A DNA stretch of 52,033 nucleotides from Clostridia bacterium (GTDB taxonomy: Bacteria > Bacillota > Clostridia > Christensenellales > Aristaeellaceae), in the NCBI GenBank assembly GCA_017410455.1, contig JAFQQT010000025.1:1-52033 (forward strand), given 5' to 3'. Both the position numbers and the translations under genes were made by a program. The notes under the pieces were generated by a model. That model was not told the DNA's origin and searched no databases. It was given only the letters and a program-made list of their open reading frames with translations. The stretch's first letter is position 1. Every line of letters starts with the position of its first letter. Positions 18,667-26,197 of this stretch are shown piece after piece.

Positions 18667-19599
18667 TCACCGGGATGGGTCTTTTCGTTGATGCTTCAGA
18701 TGACGTTTACGAACATAGCTCATGATGTCATCATGAATCATCTGATCAGTAAAGTGTGATGGATAGTACTCTCGCAGGTCGTTGTATGCGATAACCCCTG
18801 TGCTGCGATCAGCACCTCTTGCTTCACCCAGGATTGCACGCATAACATCGACGGTCAGGCGTTTGGCATAGGAGAATTTCTTCATCCGCTGTGCCTGAGC
18901 CAGTGTGGGCATGGCTTGCTCACTTTCAATAGCATCAAGGAGGTCGGCCTGTTCCTCCTTCGTAAGAAACGAGATCTCGACTGCTGGATTCATGCCGAGC
19001 TTTCTGTTATCGACCATATCCAATAACTCAGGAAGCAGCTGAGTCAAGCGAATATATCGCTGGATTGTGGCACGGCTCTCACCGGTTTGCTCAGCCATCA
19101 ACTGGTCGGTTCTTTTTTGTGTCTCAAATTGAGACACATTTCTTAATGACGGTCTGCCATGGGTTCTTTTCATGGCATCGAGCCGCATTTTGTAGGCAAA
19201 GGCACGTTCACTGGGAAGTAGCGTTTCGCGCTGAATGTTGGAATCGACCATCATCAGGATGGCTTGATCGTCGGTCAGGTCACGAACAATGACGGGCATG
19301 GTTTCCAGCCCCAAGAGCTCGCACCCATGTTTCCGGCGATGCCCTGAGATCAACTCGTAGCCGCCTTCTGGCCGAGGACGGGCAATGGCAGGAACAAGGA
19401 CTCCGTTCTCAGCGATGCTATCAACAGTCTCCTGCATCTTTTCATCGTCAAGGACGCGAAAGGGATGTTCAGCAAAGGGATGAAGTTCGCTCAGTGGGAT
19501 CTGAACGACCTTCTCACGGGCATCGTCAACTCTGCTTTCTTCGGTGCTGAAGATGTCATCATAAGCAGGGAGACTTAGCTTTTTGCCGCTGCTTTTCAC
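18667..19599 (-). CDS. parB: ParB-type partition protein
   Basis: A 310-residue DNA-binding partition protein. Residues about 32-120 are the ParB N domain (VQIPLSELHPFAEHPFRVLD, then ISGHRRKHGCELLGLETMPV, carrying the box II GHRR motif that binds CTP). The helix-turn-helix follows (LMAEQTGESRATIQRYIRL). The GTG start at 19,599 has AAAGGAGGTG upstream and lies inside the end of parA with a 41-bp overlap, so translation is coupled. ParB binds parS and loads onto flanking DNA; a candidate site lies inside this gene (19,118-19,138). The role is stable inheritance of the excised or replicating element. Confidence 0.92.
   Translation of the reverse strand: MKSSGKKLSLPAYDDIFSTEESRVDDAREKVVQIPLSELHPFAEHPFRVLDDEKMQETVDSIAENGVLVPAIARPRPEGGYELISGHRRKHGCELLGLETMPVIVRDLTDDQAILMMVDSNIQRETLLPSERAFAYKMRLDAMKRTHGRPSLRNVSQFETQKRTDQLMAEQTGESRATIQRYIRLTQLLPELLDMVDNRKLGMNPAVEISFLTKEEQADLLDAIESEQAMPTLAQAQRMKKFSYAKRLTVDVMRAILGEARGADRSTGVIAYNDLREYYPSHFTDQMIHDDIMSYVRKRHLKHQRKDPSR
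19118..19138. promoter_or_regulatory. Candidate parS site: 21-bp perfect palindrome inside parB
   Basis: TGTGTCTCAA and TTGAGACACA are perfect 10-bp arms around a single A. It lies in the parB coding region between the GHRR region and the helix-turn-helix. The host-type parS of Bacillus also lies within its parB gene (spo0J), so the position is suggestive. The sequence itself differs from the chromosomal parS consensus. Confidence 0.5.
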
Positions 19600-20377
19600 G
19601 GTTCAGCACCTCCTTTGTGAGATTTCGGTATGCTTCAGCAACTTTACCCCTGGGATCATAAGTATGGATGCTGACGCCGGCAGCGGATGCTTCTGCTGCA
19701 CGAACGGACAAAGGAATCTCCGTGGAGAAGATATGGATATGCTTGCCGTAGGTGTCTCTGATCAGAGCGTTGATCTCCTTTGCGAAATTGGTACGGTTGT
19801 CCATCATCGTCATGACGATGCCTTCCGTCCGCAGCTTGGGATTGATCTGTCGCTTTACTTTCTTGATTGTATTAAGAAGATCAACGAGACCCTTTGCAGA
19901 CAGGTACTGAGGCTGGACTGGGATGATGACGTTATCGGCAGCGGAGAGTGCGTTCAGGTTCAGCATACTGAGGGAAGGGGAGCAGTCGATCAGAATGTGA
20001 TCATACTGCTTGCGCAAAGGGGCGAGAATCTGCTTGAGGATATTCTCTCTGCTGAGCGCGTTGACAGCAGCTGCTTCCACACCAGACAGCTCGATGCAAG
20101 AGGGCAGAAGATCGACAACCTCGCGATGATGCAGGATGCCTTCACCTTGAGCAATCGCTTCACCATTCATCGCCTTCATCATGAGCGTGGCAACGGTGAC
20201 AGGAAGATCATCAGGTTTGTCGTAACCCAAGCTGATGGTAAGGCTACTCTGAGGGTCGATATCGACCAGTAACACATTCTTACCTTCGCGAGCAAGACCG
20301 ATGCCAAGGCTGGCACAGGTGCAGGTCTTACCTGTTCCGCCCTTCTGGTTGATGATTGCTGTGATTGTGGCAGGCAT
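19559..20377 (-). CDS. parA: ParA/Soj-type partition ATPase
   Basis: A 272-residue Walker-type ATPase. It starts PATITAIINQKGGTGKTCT, containing the deviant Walker A box KGGTGKT (residues about 11-17) with the signature Lys. NVLLVDIDPQSSLT is the A' box and HILIDCSPSLSMLNLNAL the Walker B box. It has no N-terminal helix-turn-helix, so it is the short type Ib-like/Soj form. GAAGGAGGAAG precedes the ATG. It drives movement of ParB-bound element DNA along the nucleoid and is the first full-length member of the parA-parB-XRE-rep operon. Confidence 0.94.
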   Translation of the reverse strand: MPATITAIINQKGGTGKTCTCASLGIGLAREGKNVLLVDIDPQSSLTISLGYDKPDDLPVTVATLMMKAMNGEAIAQGEGILHHREVVDLLPSCIELSGVEAAAVNALSRENILKQILAPLRKQYDHILIDCSPSLSMLNLNALSAADNVIIPVQPQYLSAKGLVDLLNTIKKVKRQINPKLRTEGIVMTMMDNRTNFAKEINALIRDTYGKHIHIFSTEIPLSVRAAEASAAGVSIHTYDPRGKVAEAYRNLTKEVLNREKQRQKAKSPCL

Positions 20378-20627
20378 CTTGAGCTTCCTCCTTCTGTTTT
20401 ACATAGGCGCATCTCCATTGTGGCTGAGGCTTGGGCCGATGTGTTGATTCCTTGTTGGACGAGTATGGGCAGCGGTGGAACACACAAGTACGGTCTGTAC
20501 CGTGAGGACGATGGAATCTGCAAGAACGGCATTCTTCAAACATTTTGTCTTCGCCACTGTCATACTGGGAGTAGGGGCTTTCATGCATGGCAGCTTCGAA
20601 TGCGAGGCTGCCTCCATATCGGTGCAT
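20328..20627 (-). CDS. Small Cys/His-rich protein before ParA
   Basis: A 99-residue frame beginning MHRYGGSLAFEAAMHESPYS, with AAAGGAGGAA 6 nt before the ATG at 20,627. The centre has C-R-S-C-x-F-H-R-P-H, then T-C-V-F-H-R-C-P, which could bind zinc. The C-terminal half is basic and Gln/Pro-rich and overlaps the first 50 bp of parA in another frame. The strong ribosome site and the position as leader of the par operon support translation. I do not recognise the family. The last 30 or so residues are the least certain part. Confidence 0.5.
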   Translation of the reverse strand: MHRYGGSLAFEAAMHESPYSQYDSGEDKMFEECRSCRFHRPHGTDRTCVFHRCPYSSNKESTHRPKPQPQWRCAYVKQKEEAQDACHNHSNHQPEGRNR

Positions 20628-20644
20628 GGCACATTCCTCCTTTG

Positions 20645-20689
20645 GAAATAAGAAAACCACGGTGCATCGTGGTGATACATCGTGGTTTC
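20645..20689 (-). terminator. Terminator after the helix-turn-helix gene
   Basis: On the minus strand AAACCACG and CGTGGTTT close a hairpin whose interior holds a second repeat of ACCACGATG. A TTTTCTTATTT tail follows. It lies 34 bp beyond the stop at 20,723 and ends just before the ribosome site of the small Cys-rich gene. Confidence 0.65.
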
Positions 20690-20722
20690 GGCTATTTGGT
20701 TGTTCTGTGTGTGATGGAGTGG

Positions 20723-21298
20723 TTATTCAGATGGGGGCAGCTTTGCACATTTGAATATGTGCTTTTTGTACTCAGGGTGAATTGGCTTGCAGTTATCCGA
20801 CATCAGATACTCGATCAGAGTGATCTTGGGGATAAATAGCCTGTTCTTGATTACAAGAGCTTTAATATTGCCCTTCCAGCACAAGCGCTGAACCGTCTTT
20901 GTGTGCCAGCCGATGACTGCTGCGGTATCCGCTGCAGTCATGAGGTCGGGATATGACTCAAGAGCTGTATCAAGGGCGATACGGAGCTTGTCCTGCATGT
21001 ATTGTGAATATCCGACTGAGCGGTTATGTACGCGGTGAATACCGCGCTTCTTCTGCCATGCGACTGGAACGAAGTATTTTTCTGGGTTAGCATCACGATC
21101 CTCCAGCATGGTGACCACATCAGACATCCTGATGCTGTAGCGGTGCGTGGCTTTGCCAGTGTCAACGCAGGGAAGAAGTTGGGATTCTAAATAGTACAAC
21201 GCAGTATACTTGCGGACGTGGATGATCTTGCATAGCTGCTCTTTACTGATGGTCTCAGGATACTCTGCAAGCAGATACGCATATTTGCTTCTTGTCAT
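20723..21298 (-). CDS. Helix-turn-helix protein next to the attachment site, possible excisionase
   Basis: A 191-residue basic protein with two helix-turn-helix-like segments. The first (residues about 8-50: PETISKEQLCKIIHVRKYTA) and the second (about 115-155: TAADTAAVIGWHTKTVQRLC, then IKALVIKNRLFIPK) follow the excisionase/MerR-like pattern in which a site-adapted helix is followed by a beta hairpin. I chose the ATG at 21,298 because AAGGTG lies 6 nt upstream; GTG and ATG codons at 21,313 and 21,304 lack such spacing. It lies between the par operon and the attachment site, beside four phased repeats. A role in excision or directionality is plausible but unproven. Confidence 0.65.
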   Translation of the reverse strand: MTRSKYAYLLAEYPETISKEQLCKIIHVRKYTALYYLESQLLPCVDTGKATHRYSIRMSDVVTMLEDRDANPEKYFVPVAWQKKRGIHRVHNRSVGYSQYMQDKLRIALDTALESYPDLMTAADTAAVIGWHTKTVQRLCWKGNIKALVIKNRLFIPKITLIEYLMSDNCKPIHPEYKKHIFKCAKLPPSE

Positions 21299-21397
21299 GT
21301 TCATCACCTTCACAATTTCTTGTCAACGGCAGGTGATTTGACCGACAAAAAGTTATGAGAATACTGAGTTGTTGGGGTGCGAGTGACCTCTCTCTTC

Positions 21398-21446
21398 TTC
21401 TCTCCAGATTCTCTCCAACGGCCTGTTTTCTCTCCTAATTCTCTCC
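21398..21446. repeat. Four TTCTCTCC direct repeats in two phased pairs near the attachment site
   Basis: Copies start at 21,398, 21,409, 21,428 and 21,439. Within each pair the spacing is 11 bp, about one helical turn, and the pairs start 30 bp apart. Each pair reads TTCTCTCC-nn-A-TTCTCTCC. They lie about 170-215 bp inside the tRNA-derived attachment core, the usual place for arm-type sites of tyrosine integrases or for excisionase sites. Confidence 0.65.
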
Positions 21447-21614
21447 TGGGCGCTCATTTATCAGCCGTTTTTCTGTGGGTTCGAATTGCCTGAGAATATG
21501 AGCGTTTGCGGGGTTTGGGAGAGCTGAACAGCGGTGATTTCAAGGGCTGCGGCGAGGGGGCTATCTTCCGGTATCTTCCGTCATTTACCACTAATGTCCT
21601 TAATACGAGGAAAA

Positions 21615-21670
21615 CTCGAAATGCTGTGTGGGGAAACTCACCTGGGGTTCGAATCCCTAACTCTCCGCCA
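21615..21670 (+). other. Attachment site: 3' part of a tRNA-Ser(CGA) gene
   Basis: The fragment holds the anticodon loop CTCGAAA (anticodon CGA at 21,617-21,619) and the 3' anticodon stem TGCTG. It then has the long serine variable arm GTGGG-GAAA-CTCAC (21,628-21,641), the T arm TGGGG-TTCGAAT-CCCTA (21,643-21,659), the acceptor strand ACTCTCC, discriminator G and encoded CCA. Upstream of the anticodon loop the sequence cannot pair with TGCTG and no D arm follows the pattern. The 5' half is therefore missing, and should remain at the far end of the element. The break at about 21,613-21,615 marks the recombination boundary. Confidence 0.85.
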
Positions 21671-21672
21671 CA

Positions 21673-21706
21673 GAGCTCTGCAGAATCATTCTGCAGGGCT
21701 CTTTTT
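21673..21706 (+). terminator. Native terminator of the tRNA-Ser gene
   Basis: AGAGCTCTGCAGAAT and TTCTGCAGGGCTCT form a long stem followed by TTTTT, starting 2 bp after the encoded CCA. It shows that this side of the attachment site is original chromosome. Confidence 0.85.
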
Positions 21707-22076
21707 GCGCTTGTTTTCAGGTGGACGGAATCCGGGTCATTTGTTATTGTTGGAATTTGTTTTATTGCATTTACATTCATATACACATTTTGGAAGAGAC
21801 CCAGTGCTCTGAACGGAGTGTATTGTTACGCCAGAGCCAATCCGACTGGGCATACGGTGCATGTGAGCGCTCAACGCGCTTCACATTACCTCCTGATCTT
21901 GCGTAAGCGAGTGAATGAGGAGATATTGAGACGGAAAAAGAGCGGGGATCCAGGGGAGCGGTGCAGTGCAGCATCTGTCCGGACAGCGGAGCATGCAGAT
22001 GAGCGGTGAAGGGAGTACCCTGCGAAAATGCCGTTGAGGAGGAGCGCGGGATCCGGCGTCGCTCCACAACTTTTGT
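21707..22076. other. Intergenic stretch without a recognised gene
   Basis: About 370 bp between the tRNA terminator and the next promoter. Open frames here are short, lack ribosome sites and run through the tRNA fragment. A GTGAGCGC and GCGCTTCAC pair could form a small hairpin near 21,865-21,890. I recognise no structured RNA or protein. Confidence 0.4.
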
Positions 22077-22105
22077 TTGACAGACGCGGATTTGGGGTAT
22101 ATACT
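22077..22105 (+). promoter_or_regulatory. Promoter of the SsuA/SsuC-like transporter genes
   Basis: TTGACA (22,077-22,082) and TATACT (22,100-22,105) are separated by 17 bp, about 49 bp before the ATG at 22,154. Confidence 0.75.
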
Positions 22106-22153
22106 TGTTAAGGCTGTTTAACTGGCAGCCGATGCGAAAGGAGTGGGATATTT

Positions 22154-23071
22154 ATGAAGAAGTTCCTCTGTCTGATCCTTGCGATGCTGATGCTGGGCCT
22201 GTGCGCCGCCTGTGCCGAGGACTATGCTGTCACCGTCGCCTCTCCCTCCGGCGCGCCCGGCGTGGCCCTGGCGACCCTGGCCGTGCAGGCTCCCGACAAC
22301 TACACCTACGTGGCTGCCGAGACGATCTCCGCCGAGTTTATCAATGCCAATGCGGACTTCATCATCGCGCCCGTGAACGCCGGCGCGAAGCTGTTCAAGC
22401 TGGGCAAGTCCACCTATCAGCTGTGCGGCGTGGTGTCCTGGGGCAACCTGTTCATCGCCTCCCAGCGCGAGGGCTTCACCCTGGCGGACATGAATGGCCA
22501 GAAGGTGACCCTCTTCGCTGAGAACACCATCAACTCCGCTGTGGTGCTCTACTGCCTGGAGCAGAACGGCATCGTGCCCTCTGAGATCGAGTACCTGGCT
22601 GCCGCGTCCAACACCCAGGCGCTGCTGCTGAGCGACCCGTATGCCATCGTGCTGACCGCCGAGCCCGCCCTGACTGCTGCGATGATGAAGAACAGCGCCA
22701 TCACCGGCTACTCCGTCAATGAGATGTACAAGGCCGCCACCGGCTTTGACGGCTTCACCCAGGCGGGCCTGTTCGTCCGCGCCCAGACGGCGGCGGAGCA
22801 CCCCGAGGTTGTGGAGGCCTTCCTGGCCCAGGCTGCAGCGGCCTGCGAGCTGTGCACCACCGATGTGCCCGCGGCGGCGGAAGCGGCCGTGACCATGGGC
22901 CTGCTGCCCAACCAGAAGGTGGCGGAGAAGGCCATCCCCGGCTGCAGCATCCGCTTCGTGCCTGCCCTGGAGGCCCGCGAGCAGCTGGAGACCGTGGCCA
23001 ATATCGACCTGAGCCAGTTCGGCGGCGCGCTGCCTGCTGACGAGTTCTACTACGGCTATGCGGCCGAATAA
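22154..23071 (+). CDS. ABC transporter substrate-binding protein, SsuA/ThiY-like
   Basis: A 305-residue exported protein. Residues 1-22 are a signal peptide ending LGLCAACAEDYA. This contains a Cys in a poor lipobox, so lipid attachment is possible but not certain. The mature part shows the two-lobed periplasmic-binding fold of the NMT1/SsuA group: NADFIIAPVNAGAKLF, then FTLADMNGQKVTLFAE and an alpha/beta second lobe with GFDGFTQAGLFVRAQ. Members bind sulfonates, thiamine precursors or similar small organics; the substrate here cannot be told. AAAGGAGTGG precedes the ATG. The permease gene overlaps the end by 14 bp. Confidence 0.85.
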   Translation: MKKFLCLILAMLMLGLCAACAEDYAVTVASPSGAPGVALATLAVQAPDNYTYVAAETISAEFINANADFIIAPVNAGAKLFKLGKSTYQLCGVVSWGNLFIASQREGFTLADMNGQKVTLFAENTINSAVVLYCLEQNGIVPSEIEYLAAASNTQALLLSDPYAIVLTAEPALTAAMMKNSAITGYSVNEMYKAATGFDGFTQAGLFVRAQTAAEHPEVVEAFLAQAAAACELCTTDVPAAAEAAVTMGLLPNQKVAEKAIPGCSIRFVPALEAREQLETVANIDLSQFGGALPADEFYYGYAAE

Positions 23072-23804
23072 AGCCCGCGATGCGCTGGCCTTCTGCCTGG
23101 GCGTGGAGCTCATCGGGTGCCTGATCCAGGCGGCGGGCACGGCGAAGGGGGACACGCTGGTCTTCCCCGGCGTGGGGGAGATCCTGCAGGCCTTCCTGCG
23201 CCTGCTGGGCGAGGGGCAGACGTGGCGGATGATCGGCACGACGCTGCGCCATGTGCTTGTTTCGATGGTGGTATCCACCGTCATCGGCGTGACGCTGGGC
23301 GTGGCCATGGGGCTGAGCAGCTTCGTCCGCTGGCTGCTGCAGCCGCTGATGGCCATGCTGCGGGCGCTGCCGATGATTGTGCTGATCGTCATCGTCATGG
23401 TGATGACGAAGTACGAGCGTGTGCCCGTCATCGCCTCGACCATGATCCTCGTGCCGATGATCGCCGAGGCGGCCTGTGAGGGCTGCCGGCGCATCGACCG
23501 GGAGCTGATCGACGTCTACCGCATGAACAGCGGCCTGAACCTGACGGTGCTGCGCCATGTGCACCTGCCCCTGATGGCGGGCTACCTGCGCCAGGCGTGG
23601 ATCAACGCGGCGGGCATGGCCGTGAAGCTGGCGGTTTCCACCGAGTACCTCGTGCAGACGCGGAACTCCCTGGGCAAGGCTGTCCACCAGAGCGCGTACT
23701 TCTTCGAGTATGCGGAGATCTACGCCTTCGCGCTGATCATGATCCTGCTGGTGCTGCTGGTGAGCGAGCTGCCGCTGCTCATGATGCGCAGGCTGCAGAA
23801 GTGA
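23058..23804 (+). CDS. ABC transporter permease, SsuC/ThiX-like
   Basis: A 248-residue inner-membrane permease of the BPD_transp_1 family with about six hydrophobic segments. The cytoplasmic EAA loop is seen at EAACEGCRRIDRELIDVYRM, followed by hydrophobic blocks and a C-terminal segment IYAFALIMILLVLLV. It overlaps the binding-protein gene by 14 bp and would move the same substrate. No ATP-binding subunit follows: a strong terminator starts 10 bp after the stop. The ATPase must come from elsewhere, or the system is incomplete. Confidence 0.87.
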   Translation: MRPNKARDALAFCLGVELIGCLIQAAGTAKGDTLVFPGVGEILQAFLRLLGEGQTWRMIGTTLRHVLVSMVVSTVIGVTLGVAMGLSSFVRWLLQPLMAMLRALPMIVLIVIVMVMTKYERVPVIASTMILVPMIAEAACEGCRRIDRELIDVYRMNSGLNLTVLRHVHLPLMAGYLRQAWINAAGMAVKLAVSTEYLVQTRNSLGKAVHQSAYFFEYAEIYAFALIMILLVLLVSELPLLMMRRLQK

Positions 23805-23813
23805 AAACAAAGA

Positions 23814-23853
23814 CCGCCGCGTCCCCATGTATAGGAGGGGACGCGGCGGTTTT
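23814..23853. terminator. Strong terminator between the permease and esterase genes
   Basis: CCGCCGCGTCCCC (23,814-23,826) pairs perfectly with GGGGACGCGGCGG (23,837-23,849). TTTT follows on the plus strand and TCTTTGTTTT on the minus strand, so it can serve both convergent genes. Confidence 0.88.
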
Positions 23854-23875
23854 CGCATGTCCGGTGGGATCCGTT

Positions 23876-24742
23876 TTAGCCGAACAGGTACGGCATGGCC
23901 AGCCAGAGGTACTCCCAGCAGTCGTCGTAGGTGTGCCAGCCATCGCGCTTGAGGCACCAGGTGAGGTTGCCATCTGCGGGCATTTCGGCGGGGGTGAAGA
24001 AGTCCGTGCGGCGGGCAAGGGCATCCATCTGGGGCTGCAGCGCCTCGAAGGCGATGTCCTTGTCGCCGGTGAAGGCCATGATGCGGCATTCGTCCGGGGC
24101 GATGCCCTGCTGGCGGATGCGGTCGACGATGATGTCGGCGGTCTCCTCGGGGAAATCCTTGCCGCCCTTGAGCCCCATGGCCCAGTAATCGCCGGAGAGG
24201 GGCACGCAGCACCACAGATCGGTCATGGCCTCTGCGGCGACGCTCCAGGTGGTTTCGCCGCCCATGGAGAAGCCGCTGAAGGCGCGGGCGCGGCGGTCCG
24301 CGATGGTGGGGAAGGCCGCGTCCACCGCGGGGATCAGGTCGCGCACCAGCTCCGTGGGGAAGCGGTGGGTCAGCTTCACCGCCACATCGATGGACTGCCG
24401 GGCAGCCTCCATGCCCTCCACCGTGTAGGTGGGCGCAACGACGATGAAGGGTGCGGCATGCCCGCAGGCGATGGCGTTGTCCAGCACGTGGCGCAGCGGG
24501 CCGCTGCCCTCAATGCCGCCGAAGACCTCGTTCTCGTCCCCGCCGCCGCCGTGCATCAGGTACAGCACGGGATAGCGCCGCGCCGGATCCTCCCCGCAGC
24601 CGTGGGGAAGATACACCAGCACGCGCTTGGTCAGGGGCGCATTGGCGTCGTCATAGGTGTGGGTCTGGTAGGTCATTTCGACCAGCGTGCCGGGCTTGTC
24701 GCAGGGTTGGCGCATGCCCGTGGGCAAAGGAGAAAACTGCAT
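23876..24742 (-). CDS. Alpha/beta-hydrolase esterase, esterase D/feruloyl-esterase-like
   Basis: A 288-residue cytoplasmic hydrolase of the PF00756-type esterase group. Seen in order: RVLVYLPHGCGED, the oxyanion block PVLYLMHGGGGDENE, the nucleophile elbow AFSGFSMGGETTW (Ser near residue 158), an acidic candidate in FTGDKDIAFE, and the late His in KRDGWHTYDDCWEYLW. Such proteins often act on acetyl or feruloyl esters of plant polysaccharides; the substrate here is not known. It has no signal peptide, so it would act on imported oligosaccharides. It stands alone between a terminator and the divergent-spaced FliB-like gene. Confidence 0.83.
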   Translation of the reverse strand: MQFSPLPTGMRQPCDKPGTLVEMTYQTHTYDDANAPLTKRVLVYLPHGCGEDPARRYPVLYLMHGGGGDENEVFGGIEGSGPLRHVLDNAIACGHAAPFIVVAPTYTVEGMEAARQSIDVAVKLTHRFPTELVRDLIPAVDAAFPTIADRRARAFSGFSMGGETTWSVAAEAMTDLWCCVPLSGDYWAMGLKGGKDFPEETADIIVDRIRQQGIAPDECRIMAFTGDKDIAFEALQPQMDALARRTDFFTPAEMPADGNLTWCLKRDGWHTYDDCWEYLWLAMPYLFG

Positions 24743-24816
24743 GCCGATACCTCGCCTTCAGGTGTGATTTTCCTTATCATATCATATCGGCACGGAAAAC
24801 GCAATGCCCGGCTGTG

Positions 24817-25989
24817 TCACAGGCAGAGCAGCTGACGCAGGTGCGCCCGGTCATCGCAGCCCAGCTGGCGCAGGATGGGGGCGGCGAAGCGGTCGAAGTC
24901 CGTGTGATCCACCAGGCGGAACGCGGCGGCGCAGACGTCCACGGCGGCCTCCCGGCTGGGGTGTTCCGCCGTCCACCCCAGGCAGAGGAAGCGCAGCAGC
25001 ACATACACCGCGCACAGGGCGAGGTACTCGTCCTTCAGCGGCACGGGCCTGTCCTGGAAGGGGAACTGGGCGAAGAACATGTGGTTGATCAGCAGGTGCT
25101 CGAACCAGGTTTCCCATTCGGGAACGAGCCGGACGAACTGCTCCGCTGCGGCGGTGTAACGGGTGAAGGCGGCCTCGCCCTGCCCGAAATACGCCAGCGC
25201 GGCCTCGCCGTAATCGTGGACGGAGCGGCTCTGCCGGTCGATGATGGCCAGCATCTGCTCAGCCGCATCCAGCCCGGCGATGAGTTGGTCGTGCCCGGCG
25301 ACGATGGCCTCGGGGACGTGCAGGGCTTCACGGCCGGTCAGCAGCGCGTCCAGGCGGGCGTCGTCATGGGCGGTCAGCGCGTGGTCGGCGGCCATGAGCG
25401 CCTCGCCCAGCAGCAGCATGCGCTGGGGCAGCGGGTATTCGCGCCGCTGCAGCTGCCGGATCAGCCACAGGCGGATCTCCTGCCCACGCCCGGCGGTGTG
25501 GAAGAAGTGCGATGGCGGCGGCGCGTCCGGCAGGCAGTGCTGCACGGGCTGACGGATGAACTGCAGCGGCGCCTGCCTGTCCAGCAGCATCTCCACCACG
25601 GCCTCGCAGCTGTTGGCGCAGGACGCCTCGCGGTCTTCGCCCGTGCGGACGCCGCGGGGGTACAGCCGGCAGACGGCGCTGAGTACCTCCTCGCCCAGTT
25701 CGGCGTGGAGCTGGCAGCGGCCATCGGGCTGGTGCAGGGGGCACTTGCCGTCCCAGCGTGGGCTGATGAGTGCGTAACGCTCGGGGGTGGCGTGGTTGCA
25801 CAGGTGCATCGCGCCGTCCAGGCGGCGGCGCAGATCAGCCGAGCAGGGCACCGACAGCAGCCGGAAATAGTCCTGCATGGTCACAGAGATGGGCCATCCC
25901 TCGCAGCAGGGAGTGCGGCATGCGCCCTGCTTGCAGCGGAAACCGGGGTAATAATCGGGAACAAGGTATGTCGGGTCTTCCTGCATCAC
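24817..25989 (-). CDS. FliB-like protein (flagellin lysine-N-methylase family)
   Basis: A 390-residue protein with the family's N-terminal cysteine cluster: YPGFRCKQGACRTPCCEGW (residues about 14-32), then GKCPLHQPDGRCQLH, AVCRLYPR and CANSCEAVVEMLL. These cysteines probably hold an iron-sulfur cluster. The rest is helical and variable. FliB methylates flagellin lysines in Salmonella, but many family members occur in species without flagella, and no flagellar gene is seen here, so the target is open. The start ATGATG at 25,989 fits the family's N terminus. It stands alone on the minus strand. Confidence 0.85.
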   Translation of the reverse strand: MMQEDPTYLVPDYYPGFRCKQGACRTPCCEGWPISVTMQDYFRLLSVPCSADLRRRLDGAMHLCNHATPERYALISPRWDGKCPLHQPDGRCQLHAELGEEVLSAVCRLYPRGVRTGEDREASCANSCEAVVEMLLDRQAPLQFIRQPVQHCLPDAPPPSHFFHTAGRGQEIRLWLIRQLQRREYPLPQRMLLLGEALMAADHALTAHDDARLDALLTGREALHVPEAIVAGHDQLIAGLDAAEQMLAIIDRQSRSVHDYGEAALAYFGQGEAAFTRYTAAAEQFVRLVPEWETWFEHLLINHMFFAQFPFQDRPVPLKDEYLALCAVYVLLRFLCLGWTAEHPSREAAVDVCAAAFRLVDHTDFDRFAAPILRQLGCDDRAHLRQLLCL

Positions 25990-26197
25990 GATCGCCTTCT
26001 GTTCATGGATTGGCTGATAGAATCAGCGCAGCAGAATTCGTCACGAAAAAGCGGAATTCCTCTTGCGCAGGACGGGTTTTCTGTGAAGGTACGGTGAAAA
26101 TTTTCAGAACGGAGCCTCCGGCCAACAGGAATTGCCGCAGTGTGGTCGAATAGGTAAGGTGACATACCGGGATTGTTCCCGCCAGGAGGAATTCATC

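Larger units (their letters stand above)
1..21670. mobile_element. Integrative conjugative element, one end (the other end lies outside the window)
   Basis: The stretch carries conjugation genes (VirD4 coupling protein, PcfB, Maff2), partition genes (ParA, ParB), a replication-initiator-like protein, a sortase with a giant surface protein, a defence-like cassette and a toxin-antitoxin pair. It ends at 21,670 in the 3' part of a tRNA-Ser gene followed at once by that gene's terminator, the usual footprint of integration into a tRNA 3' end. Base composition and codon use are clearly less GC-rich than in the genes to the right. The gene order resembles the Tn1549/CTn-type elements of Clostridia (inference from gene order). 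Integrase, relaxase, TrbL and VirB4 are not seen here and may lie to the left or be lost. Confidence 0.88.

Noticed and set aside
21518-21560. GGAGAGCTGAACAGCGG as a possible 5' half of the tRNA-Ser gene
   Set aside because: The acceptor strand fits partly, but no proper D arm follows and no 5' anticodon stem complementary to TGCTG is found, so an intact tRNA is not supported.
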